Of a DNA stretch of 7,789 nucleotides, positions 1 to 5,845 are shown piece after piece. The notes under the pieces were generated by a model. It was not told the origin of the DNA, searched no databases, and saw only the letters and a program-made list of their open reading frames with translations. The DNA is taken from assembly GCA_016931365.1 (NCBI GenBank), contig JAFGEY010000448.1, positions 1 through 7,789 of the forward strand. The letters run 5' to 3'. Origin of the DNA: Anaerolineae bacterium (GTDB taxonomy: Bacteria; Chloroflexota; Anaerolineae; JAFGEY01). A program made the translations under genes and the position numbers. Numbering within the stretch: the first letter of the stretch is position 1; the number at the start of each line of letters is the position of its first letter.

Positions 1-1440
1 GTACTTCTCACACAGCATAACGTAACTTTGAGAATATCTTGGGGCATTCAAACGCTATTCCATTCCGAAGTTACATTGGAACTGACACAAGTTAGCAGCC
101 CAGAAATACGAGATTGGTTAGGCCAAGTAGTAGGTGGCGAGGCCGAAGACCTGAGCCGCCACGACAAGTGGCTGTGCATGATGTACCCGCGCGTTGCCCT
201 GTTGCGAGACCTGTTGAGCGAAGAGGGCACATTTTGGATGAGCATCGATGATAATGAAGTCCATAGTGGGCGAGCCATTTTGGACGAAATATTTGGGCGA
301 AATAACTTTCTTGCTACAGTAGTTTGGCAAAAACGAACTTCCCCCGAATCACGATTACCGTTGGGAGCCGCCCATGACTATATTTTGGTTTACTCGAAGA
401 ATATTGAAAAGGCAAAGAAAGAGATCAACAGAATTCCTTTATCTAGCAGCAGAACCAAAGAGTACAAGAACCCTGATAATGACCCACGTGGAGTTTGGGC
501 CTCACGCGATATGACTGGTCAAACAGGACATGCTACGGAAAGCCAGTTTTATGAAATAGTGACGCCTTCCGGGAAAAAATACCGTCCACCTACAGGACGA
601 TGCTGGGCGATTTCTGAACAAACATTCTCAAATCTTGTTGCCGATAATCGTATCTGGTTTGGCAAAAATGGAAACTCGCGCCCAAGAATGAAACTGTTTC
701 TTGCGGAAACAAAAGGCACAACGGCTTGGACATGGTGGACGAATCAAGAGGTCGGACATAATCAAGAAGCAACAAAAGAAGTCAAAGACATATTTGGCGA
801 GGGGGCTTTATTTGAAACTCCCAAACCAACTCGCCTGATTCAACGCATCCTTCAACTCGCCACCAACTCCGGCGACCTGGTGCTGGATTCCTTTGCCGGC
901 AGCGGCACCACCGGTCACGCCGTGCTCAAGATGAATCAAGCGACACCCGATCTGCCCCCGCGCCGCTTTATCCTGGTCGAGATGGAAGCGAACATCGCTC
1001 AACCGATCACCGCCGAGCGGCTCAAGCGCGTCATCCGGGGCTACGGCGACATGGCAGGCACGGGCGGCGGCTTGCGCTACTGCACGCTGGGGCCAACGCT
1101 CTTTGACGCCGCCGGCCAGATTCGCCACGGCGCGGTCACATTCGCCGACCTGGCCCGGCACGTCTTTTTCACCGAGAGCGGATCGCCGCTGCCCGCCGAG
1201 GCGACCGGCCCGTTGATCGGCGTCCACAACGGCGCGGCGGTGTACCTGCTCTACAACGGCATCCTCGACGACCTTCGCCCCGACAGCGGCAACGTGCTCA
1301 CGCGCTCCTTGCTCGCCGCGCTGCCCGCTCACGACGGGCCAAAAATCATCTATGGCAACGGCTGCCTGCTCAGCCGGGCGTATGTGCAGGCGCAAAACAT
1401 CACCTTCCGTCAGACGCCCTATGAGATCAAGATTATGTAA
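1..1440 (+). CDS. mod: Type III restriction-modification system adenine methyltransferase (Mod), N-terminus incomplete or rearranged
   Basis: Mod would recognise the target site and transfer a methyl group from S-adenosylmethionine to adenine N6, working with the Res subunit encoded next. Numbering from the TTG at 28 (470 residues), conserved blocks are SSPEIRDWLG (23-32), SRHDKWLCMMYPR (43-55), HDYILVYSKN (116-125), TPKPTRLIQRIL (264-275) and the SAM-binding motif FAGSGTT (289-295), followed by FILVEME (314-320). This is the beta-class order, in which the catalytic DPPY/DPPF precedes FAGSGTT. Homologues carry DPPF about 20 residues before the SPEI block. Here 31 residues are visible upstream of that block, in a frame open to base 1, and none forms DPPF; the other two forward frames lack it too. 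The 5' end is therefore either rearranged or an assembly join. No convincing ribosome site precedes the TTG, so I treat the gene as 5' incomplete. Family assignment is strong; activity is doubtful. Confidence 0.85.
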   Translation, partial: VLLTQHNVTLRISWGIQTLFHSEVTLELTQVSSPEIRDWLGQVVGGEAEDLSRHDKWLCMMYPRVALLRDLLSEEGTFWMSIDDNEVHSGRAILDEIFGRNNFLATVVWQKRTSPESRLPLGAAHDYILVYSKNIEKAKKEINRIPLSSSRTKEYKNPDNDPRGVWASRDMTGQTGHATESQFYEIVTPSGKKYRPPTGRCWAISEQTFSNLVADNRIWFGKNGNSRPRMKLFLAETKGTTAWTWWTNQEVGHNQEATKEVKDIFGEGALFETPKPTRLIQRILQLATNSGDLVLDSFAGSGTTGHAVLKMNQATPDLPPRRFILVEMEANIAQPITAERLKRVIRGYGDMAGTGGGLRYCTLGPTLFDAAGQIRHGAVTFADLARHVFFTESGSPLPAEATGPLIGVHNGAAVYLLYNGILDDLRPDSGNVLTRSLLAALPAHDGPKIIYGNGCLLSRAYVQAQNITFRQTPYEIKIM

Positions 1441-1459
1441 GGCAGGTTTCCAACCTGCC
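1441..1459 (+). terminator. Perfect hairpin right after the mod stop codon
   Basis: GGCAGGTT (1441-1448) pairs with AACCTGCC (1452-1459) around a TCC loop, an 8-bp stem starting on the base after the mod stop. There is no T-run after it, so it is not a classical intrinsic terminator. It may instead be a short dispersed palindrome; from memory, near-identical palindromes are common between genes in Chloroflexota, which I cannot verify here. Confidence 0.5.
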
Positions 1460-1495
1460 GGAAGAAAGGCAGCTTGGGAAAGCCGTCCTGGTAAA

Positions 1496-1588
1496 GGCGA
1501 GGCATCCCTTGTTGGTAGTTTGTTGACCAGTGCGCTCGTCCCGAAGGATCATGCTGGCCGAGTCGGTTCTGTCTGGGGATGCCTCGCC
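1496..1588. repeat. 93-base unit bounded by a perfect 13-bp inverted repeat (possible structured RNA or small palindromic element)
   Basis: GGCGAGGCATCCC (1496-1508) is exactly complementary to GGGATGCCTCGCC (1576-1588), leaving a 67-base interior. The interior holds only small possible stems: TGGT/ACCA near 1513-1530, and TCC-CGAA-GGA near 1539-1550. No short target-site duplication flanks the arms. It lies in the 246-base mod-res gap, where I see no convincing coding sequence. A further weak hairpin, GTTGGG/TCCAAC at 1651-1668, sits just before the res ribosome site. The role is unknown: a structured untranslated region, a small RNA or a palindromic mobile element are all possible. Confidence 0.5.
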
Positions 1589-1686
1589 CCTGCGAGAGGC
1601 CATTTTCATGCTTGGTGGTGCGTCAGAGCGCATGATGACTACCACATCTAGTTGGGTCTTAATCCAACCTACCCAGGATCACGGAC

Positions 1687-4335
1687 ATGCTCACGCTCAA
1701 AGAATACCAACAAAAAACACTCGACGCGCTCCACCTCTACTGCCAACGGGCGGTGCAGCTCGGCGACGCGGACACGGCCTATTACCAACTGACCCGCCAG
1801 GTCTACGGCACAGGCATCCCCTACCATCCGGTCGCCGAACTACCCGGCCTGCCCTACGTCTGCCTGCGCATCCCCACCGGCGGCGGCAAGACTTTTGTCG
1901 CCTGTCACGCCATCCCCATTTTGCGGCAGGAACTCGCGCGCGGCGATTGCCCGCTGGTGCTGTGGCTGGTGCCCTCGAACGCGATCCGCGATCAAACCCT
2001 GGCCGCGCTGCGCGAGCGCCGCCACCCCTACCGGCAGGCGCTCGACGCCCAACTGGGCCGCGTGACCGTGCTCGACATCGCCCAGGCGCTCTATGTGCAG
2101 CGCGCCGTGCTCGACAGCGGCGCGACCCTCATCGTCTCCACCCTGCAAGCCTTCCGCGTCGAAGACACCGACGGGCGCAAGGTCTACGAGACCAACGGCG
2201 CGTTGATGAGCCACTTTGACGGCTATCCCGATTCCATCCTGGATCGCCTGGACAGACGCCCGGACGGCTCAGTCATCTATTCGCTCGCCAACGCGATCCG
2301 GCTGCGCCGCCCGCTGATCATCGTCGACGAGGCGCACAACGCCCGCACCGACCTCTCTTTCGCCACCCTGGCCCGCTTTGATCCTTCGGCCATCGTCGAG
2401 TTCACCGCCACGCCCGACACCGAGCGCTGCCCCAGCAACGTGCTCTATACCGTCTCCGCCGCCGAACTCCAGGCCGAAGACATGATCAAGATGCCCATCC
2501 TGCTGGACACGCTGCCCGACTGGCGCGCGCTGCTCGGCAACGCCATCGCCCAACTCGACCACCTGGAGCGGCAGGCGCGGCAGGAGCAGCTATCAACTGG
2601 CGAATACATCCGCCCGATCATGCTGCTGCAAGCCCAACCCAACTACAAGGATCGGGACACAATCACCGTCGATGTGCTGGAAAAGACGCTGGTCGAGGAA
2701 TTCAAAATCCCCGGCGACCAGATCGCCCGCGCCACCGGCGCGGAGCGCGGGCTGGACGGGGTGGACATCTTTAGTCCCGCCTGCCCGATCCGCTACGTGA
2801 TCACCATCCAGGCCCTGCGCGAAGGCTGGGACTGCGCCTTTGCCTACGTGCTCTGCTCGGTGGCCGAGATGAGTTCGAGCACGGCGGTCGAGCAAATGCT
2901 GGGCCGGATCATGCGCCTGCCCCAGGCGCGGCGCAAAGGGCAGGACGACCTCAACCAGGCGTATGCCTTTGCCGCGTCGGCCAGCTTTGCCGCCACGGCC
3001 AACGCCCTGGTCGATGGGCTGGTGCAAAACGGCTTTAACCCGCTCGAAGCCAGGGACCTCATTCGCCCGCAAGCGCCGCTAGAGCAGGCCGATTTGGGCC
3101 CTTTGTTTGCCGCCCCGGCCGCGCCGACCGAGACCGTGCCCCTGCACATCGCCGAAAAGCCGGATTGGGAGTACCTTGCTCCCGCGCTGGCGGCCAAGCT
3201 CGGCGTCGACGCCGAGCATGACACCCTTGTGTTCAAAGGCTGGATGAGTGAGGCCGAGCGCGACGCGCTCAAGGCGCACCTGAGCAGCGAACCGGACAAG
3301 CAGGCCATTGACCAAGCCTATCAAGAATCGCAGCAGTTCGATCCCCGCACGCCCGCCGAAAAGGGCATCCCCTTCAGCCTGCCGCGCCTGGCTTACCGTC
3401 AAGGCAGCTTGCTCGAAGAACTCGACCAGACCCACTTTTTGGAGCATCCACTGCGCCTGACCCAGCGCGACACCTCGTTGAGCGAGGCCGAATTTCCGTC
3501 AGCCTTGCAGCGCGGGCAGCAGGCGCGCATCTCGATTTCCGGCGCGACAAACCAGATCGAGGTCGAATTTCTGCACACCCTGCACCAGCAAATGGCCCTG
3601 TTAGCCACCGACAAGGGCTGGACGGTCGCCGAATTGGTCTATTGGCTGGATCGGGCCATCCCGCACCCGGACATCACAGCACAAGAATCGGCGGCGTTCA
3701 TCAACAAATTGATCCACGACCTGACCGACAAACGCAACCTGCCCCTGGATCAACTGGTGCACGACAAGTACCGGTTGGCGGCGGCGGTGCGCATAAAGAT
3801 AGATGCGCACCGGCAGACGGCGCGCAATGAAGCGCTGCAAATGATGCTCTTGCCCGATTCCCCGCTGGAGGTGACGCCCGCGCTGTGTTTCACCTTTGAC
3901 CCGCGGCGCTATCCCTACAACCGGCCCTATCAGGGCAGCTATCGCTGGGCCAAGCACTACTATCCTCAAGTCGGCGATCTGAAATCCGACGGCGAAGAAT
4001 TCGAGTGCGCCCGCTATATCGACACGCTGGACCAAGTAGCTTGCTGGGTGCGCAACCCGGATGGTCATAGTAAAGGCTTTTCATTACAAACGGCGACCGA
4101 TCGCTTTTACCCTGACTTTGTGTGCCGGCTCAAGGACGGCCGCACTCTGGCAGTCGAGTACAAGGGCGAGGTCTATCGCAGCAACGACGACTCGAAGGAA
4201 AAGAACGTCCTGGGCGAGGTGTGGGAAAAGCGCAGCGGCGGCGCGTGCCTGTTCTTGATGGTCAGCGACCGGCAGTATGAGGCGATCCGGGCCAAGATAG
4301 GCGAAAAGCTCGGTCAAGAAGGTTCGGTTGTATGA
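1687..4335 (+). CDS. res: Type III restriction enzyme Res subunit (superfamily 2 helicase fused to PD-(D/E)XK nuclease)
   Basis: The 882-residue protein is the cleaving subunit of a type III system. It uses ATP to move along or signal through DNA and cuts when two unmodified sites are engaged, in complex with Mod. Visible motifs in order are Walker A PTGGGKT (63-69), DEAH (214-217), motif III FTATP (239-243), motif V REGWDC (378-383) and motif VI QMLGRIMR (403-410). Near the C-terminus is a nuclease signature with FYPD (807-810) and VEYKG (823-827), giving D810, E824 and K826 as the likely catalytic triad. Length fits the family, and no stop or frameshift is seen. AGGA (1675-1678) lies 8 bases before the ATG, supporting this start. 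It lies 246 bases after mod on the same strand. If Mod lacks its catalytic motif, Res would have no protecting methylase and might be inactive or paired with another Mod. Family assignment is very secure. Confidence 0.95.
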   Translation: MLTLKEYQQKTLDALHLYCQRAVQLGDADTAYYQLTRQVYGTGIPYHPVAELPGLPYVCLRIPTGGGKTFVACHAIPILRQELARGDCPLVLWLVPSNAIRDQTLAALRERRHPYRQALDAQLGRVTVLDIAQALYVQRAVLDSGATLIVSTLQAFRVEDTDGRKVYETNGALMSHFDGYPDSILDRLDRRPDGSVIYSLANAIRLRRPLIIVDEAHNARTDLSFATLARFDPSAIVEFTATPDTERCPSNVLYTVSAAELQAEDMIKMPILLDTLPDWRALLGNAIAQLDHLERQARQEQLSTGEYIRPIMLLQAQPNYKDRDTITVDVLEKTLVEEFKIPGDQIARATGAERGLDGVDIFSPACPIRYVITIQALREGWDCAFAYVLCSVAEMSSSTAVEQMLGRIMRLPQARRKGQDDLNQAYAFAASASFAATANALVDGLVQNGFNPLEARDLIRPQAPLEQADLGPLFAAPAAPTETVPLHIAEKPDWEYLAPALAAKLGVDAEHDTLVFKGWMSEAERDALKAHLSSEPDKQAIDQAYQESQQFDPRTPAEKGIPFSLPRLAYRQGSLLEELDQTHFLEHPLRLTQRDTSLSEAEFPSALQRGQQARISISGATNQIEVEFLHTLHQQMALLATDKGWTVAELVYWLDRAIPHPDITAQESAAFINKLIHDLTDKRNLPLDQLVHDKYRLAAAVRIKIDAHRQTARNEALQMMLLPDSPLEVTPALCFTFDPRRYPYNRPYQGSYRWAKHYYPQVGDLKSDGEEFECARYIDTLDQVACWVRNPDGHSKGFSLQTATDRFYPDFVCRLKDGRTLAVEYKGEVYRSNDDSKEKNVLGEVWEKRSGGACLFLMVSDRQYEAIRAKIGEKLGQEGSVV

Positions 4336-4574
4336 ATGGGTGATTCGCATCGCGCAGGTTGAGACGGCAGATTTGTTTCCGGCCTACAGAAAGGCATCCT
4401 TATGACACGTCGCGGCGAGGTATTGGTCGCAATCATGAATAACATTGCTGATTTTGAGATCGTGCGTGACGATCATTGGTATCGCATCCCGGTCAGCAGC
4501 CAGAAAAAGTGGCTGGAACAACGCTGGCCGCCCGAATGGCTGGCTTTTTACCAAACCAAGACTTTTGGCGTCGA

Positions 4575-4674
4575 GCGTCCCCGTGGCCTTTTGCTTCCAC
4601 AAACGATCAAGACGCTATCCCAAGCGATGACAGCGAGCAAGACGATGACTGAACCTTCCATCCCGCGCAGCCTG
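4575..4674 (+). repeat. Direct repeat copy 1 (100 bases, paired with 6148-6247)
   Basis: Aligned without gaps to 6148-6247, this copy has 84 of 100 identical bases (hand count). In both copies it holds the end of one reading frame and the start of the next. One frame reads WPFASTNDQ then an acidic tail to a stop. The overlapping frame begins with ATG (4645 here, 6218 there) and reads M-x-EP-x-IPRSL. This copy therefore preserves the junction of the same two genes as the second copy, with different flanks. Confidence 0.8.
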
Positions 4675-4677
4675 ACT

Positions 4678-4761
4678 CTCAGGCGTGCCAATCCCGCCGC
4701 CGACGTGTCGGCCACCGCAGTGGCCGTGTTGGAACAGGAGATCGAAATTGTGGAACACTGA
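4678..4761 (+). pseudogene. Remnant tail of a type IIG / Eco57I-like methyltransferase, internally deleted
   Basis: The frame reads RRANPAADVSA, five extra residues, LEQEI, then EIVEH and a stop. Compared with the tail at 5554-5661 it lacks the 15 codons that encode the DQHVYALYGLTPEEI stretch. The 3' end, from GAGATCGA (4738-4745) to the stop, is identical in both copies. The LExEID..VYxLYGLTxEE tail is a familiar C-terminus of type IIG restriction-methylases and PglX-like enzymes. No catalytic part is present. Confidence 0.6.
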
Positions 4762-4823
4762 GGGGATGAAGGCACTGAACTATGCCCTCAGTGTCCTCAG
4801 CAATTTCTGTGATTTCAGTGTTT
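4752..4823. repeat. Intergenic CACTGA/TCAGTG element, copy 1 (upstream of the GxxExxY gene)
   Basis: It begins GGAACACTGA, continues through a GATGAAG stretch, then TCAGTGTCCTCA (4788-4799), and ends in degenerate TCAGTGTTTC. GGAACACTGA recurs at 5226-5235 and 5652-5661, and TCAGTGTCCTCA recurs exactly at 5286-5297. The TCAGTG part is the unit that is amplified in the array at 5305-5552. The first ten bases overlap the stop of the upstream frame. Confidence 0.65.
4755..4794 (+). terminator. Stem-loop across the stop of the chimeric ORF
   Basis: ACACTGAGGG (4755-4764) is perfectly complementary to CCCTCAGTGT (4785-4794), giving a 10-bp stem with a 20-base loop. The TGA stop (4759-4761) lies inside the left arm. 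No T-run follows, so it may be a weak terminator or simply the inverted arms of the repeat element. Confidence 0.5.
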
Positions 4824-4838
4824 CCAGGGAGTTGAATG

Positions 4839-5222
4839 ATGAGCCAATACGTAAATCCAGAGTACGCTATGTCCGATGTAACGGCGCGGATCATTGCCGC
4901 AGCCACCGAGGTACATCGACATCTTGGACCTGGCTTTGAGGAAGTCATCTATCAACGCGCGCTGGCGCGTGAACTGCCGGCGCACCAACTCGAATTCAGT
5001 CGAGAAGTGTGGATCGACGTGTATTACAAAGGCGAAAAGGTAGGGCGCAAGCGCGTGGATTTTGTGGTTGAAGAAGTGATGGTCGAGATCAAGGCCAGGT
5101 CGGTGCTAGAGCCAGTGTCCTTTGTGCAGGCGTTATCCTATCTCAAAGCCTCTGGATACAAGGTGGGACTGCTGCTGAACTTTGGCGCCACAAAATTAGA
5201 GATCAGGAGATTGGCAAACTGA
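4839..5222 (+). CDS. GxxExxY family protein (PD-(D/E)XK nuclease-like fold)
   Basis: The protein belongs to the GxxExxY family (PDDEXK_3 type), small proteins with a nuclease-like fold whose substrate and role are not established. Numbering from the ATG at 4836, the signature G33-x-x-E36-x-x-Y39 lies in HRHLGPGFEEVIY. D75 in RVDFVV and E84-x-K86 in VEIKA fit a PD...ExK active site, followed by Q98 and Y102 (QALSYL) and the closing NFG..KLEIRR typical of the family. The length, about 127 residues, is normal, and the frame looks intact. Two ATGs are adjacent (4836 and 4839); AGGGAG (4826-4831) is 4 bases from the first and 7 from the second, so I prefer 4839. M12 (4869) also aligns with where many relatives start. 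It stands alone between two copies of the GGAACACTGA repeat element and between two methyltransferase-tail remnants. This suggests it arrived as a cassette. Confidence 0.9.
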   Translation: MSQYVNPEYAMSDVTARIIAAATEVHRHLGPGFEEVIYQRALARELPAHQLEFSREVWIDVYYKGEKVGRKRVDFVVEEVMVEIKARSVLEPVSFVQALSYLKASGYKVGLLLNFGATKLEIRRLAN

Positions 5223-5225
5223 CCG

Positions 5226-5304
5226 GGAACACTGAAAAGATGAAGCGATGAAATAGTGAAATGCTGAAGAATATGCTAAATTACTTCAGTGTCCTCATCG
5301 TTCT
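5226..5304. repeat. Intergenic CACTGA/TCAGTG element, copy 2 (downstream of the GxxExxY gene)
   Basis: It starts GGAACACTGA three bases after the GxxExxY stop and continues through AGATGAAGC. ACACTGAA (5229-5236) is an 8-bp inverted match to TTCAGTGT (5285-5292), with 48 bases between. TCAGTGTCCTCA (5286-5297) is identical to the upstream element. The octamer array begins directly after it. An ATG at 5261 opens a frame through the array, but it lacks a good ribosome site. Confidence 0.65.
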
Positions 5305-5560
5305 CAGTGTCTCAGTGTTTCAGTGTCTCAGTGTTTCAGTGCCTCAGTGTTTCAGTGTCTCAGTGTTTCAGTGTCTCAGTGTCTCAGTGTCTCAGTGTCT
5401 CAGTGTCTCAGTGTCTCAGTGTCTCAGTGTTTCAGTGCCTCAGTGTTTCAGTGTCTCAGTGTTTCAGTGCCTCAGTGTTTCAGTGCCTCAGTGTTTCAGT
5501 GTCTCAGTGTTTCAGTGTTTCAGTGTCTCAGTGTTTCAGTGTCTCAGTGTTTCAGTGATT
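5305..5560. repeat. Tandem octamer array, 31 uninterrupted units of CAGTGYYT plus a decayed end unit
   Basis: Thirty-one consecutive 8-base units fill 5305-5552 with no insertion or deletion, followed by CAGTGATT (5553-5560). Three variants occur: CAGTGTCT (14 units), CAGTGTTT (13) and CAGTGCCT (4: units 5, 17, 21 and 23). All differences are C/T transitions at positions 6-7. Variants alternate as a 16-base dimer except for a run of seven identical CAGTGTCT units (9-15). Units 3-8 and 15-20 are identical 48-base blocks 96 bases apart, pointing to duplication by slippage or unequal exchange. On the + strand no frame has a stop; on the - strand every frame has TGA. There are no CRISPR-like spacers. 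Long open frames through it are by-products of the repeat. Confidence 0.95.
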
Positions 5561-5661
5561 TCGATGAGTCAGACGTGTCGGCACTGGAGCGGGAGATCGA
5601 TCAACACGTCTATGCCCTGTACGGCCTCACGCCGGAAGAGATCGAAATTGTGGAACACTGA
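5554..5661 (+). pseudogene. Remnant C-terminal tail of a type IIG / Eco57I-like DNA methyltransferase
   Basis: Directly after the array one frame reads DFDESDVSALEREID, then QHVYALYGLTPEEIEIVEH and a stop. The LEREID..VYxLYGLTxEEI pattern is the usual C-terminal tail of type IIG restriction-methylases and related N6-adenine methylases, where it follows the specificity domain. Nothing of the catalytic or specificity domains precedes it: upstream is only octamer repeat. It shares its 3' end exactly with the remnant ending at 4761, but keeps 15 codons lost there. An open frame joins it to the array, but the only start codons in that frame are inside the repeats. Confidence 0.7.
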
Positions 5662-5709
5662 AACCACTGAAAACAACAATCAGCGTTTCACTATCTCAGT
5701 GCTTCAGTT
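5652..5709. repeat. Intergenic CACTGA/TCAGTG element, copy 3
   Basis: GGAACACTGA (5652-5661) overlaps the stop of the methyltransferase tail. It is followed by a partly duplicated AACCACTGAAAAC and then inverse motifs TCTCAGTGCTTCAG (5693-5706). It resembles the elements at 4752 and 5226 but without the TCAGTGTCCTCA core. The CACTGA/TCAGTG arms are only 6 bp here. Confidence 0.45.
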
Positions 5710-5752
5710 TTGAAGAGGCCACCCTCATTGAGACAGAAACGAGGTAAACGTG

Positions 5753-5845
5753 ATGGAAGAGATAGTGATGCGAACCGGCTGCGCAAATGATTGCAAGAAG
5801 CGACCGTCGATTGCTATGGTAACCAGTTTGGAGGTAATTGAATGA
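5753..5845 (+). CDS. Possible 30-codon ORF translationally coupled to the next gene
   Basis: ATG at 5753 (or GTG at 5750) is preceded by GAGG (5741-5744), 8 bases upstream. The 30-residue product begins MEEIVMRTGCANDC and has two cysteines (residues 10 and 14). Its TGA (5843-5845) overlaps the ATG (5842-5844) of the following gene as ATGA, the usual layout for coupled translation. I do not recognise the peptide. It could be a real small protein, a leader peptide, or the trimmed end of a lost gene, as so much nearby sequence is remnant. Confidence 0.4.
   Translation: MEEIVMRTGCANDCKKRPSIAMVTSLEVIE

Larger units (their letters stand above)
4402..4761 (+). pseudogene. Chimeric ORF: truncated head of a hypothetical protein, joined to a shared 100-base block and a methyltransferase tail
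   Basis: The 119-codon frame starts at an ATG with AGAAAGG (4388-4394) 7 bases upstream, so its beginning looks genuine. Residues 1 to about 57, with motifs HWYRIP, RWPPEW and LAFYQTK, look like the N-terminus of a larger (about 250-300 aa) hypothetical family that I recall near restriction genes and sometimes ending in a DUF559/VSR-like nuclease; that is memory, not shown here. After FYQTKTFG the similarity should continue but stops. From 4575 the DNA is a copy of a block found again at 6148. From about 4678 the frame reads as the tail of a type IIG-like methyltransferase and ends IEIVEH. The ORF is thus at least three joined pieces. It may still be translated, but I would not assign it a function. 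Confidence 0.65.

Noticed and set aside
1496..1588. Insertion sequence or MITE with target-site duplication
   Set aside because: The arms are perfect inverted repeats, but flanking bases show no duplication and there is no transposase; kept only as an unexplained inverted repeat.
1433..1645. Minus-strand ORF in the mod-res gap
   Set aside because: It covers the inverted-repeat unit and hairpin, has no recognisable domain and no clear ribosome site; probably chance.
1530..2219. Long + strand ORF overlapping the res start
   Set aside because: Its product is an Arg/Pro/Ala-rich string typical of an off-frame reading of GC-rich DNA and overlaps res, which has full motif support.
5305..5560. CRISPR array or Ser/Val/Cys-rich repeat protein
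   Set aside because: There are no spacers: units are contiguous 8-mers. The long ORFs follow from the repeat having no stop in any + frame, and no credible ribosome site precedes them.
5791..5820. Promoter-like TTGCAA - 18 bases - TATGGT upstream of the 127-aa gene
   Set aside because: Only a partial match to a sigma-70 consensus, and it would place the start of transcription almost on the ribosome site; not supportable.
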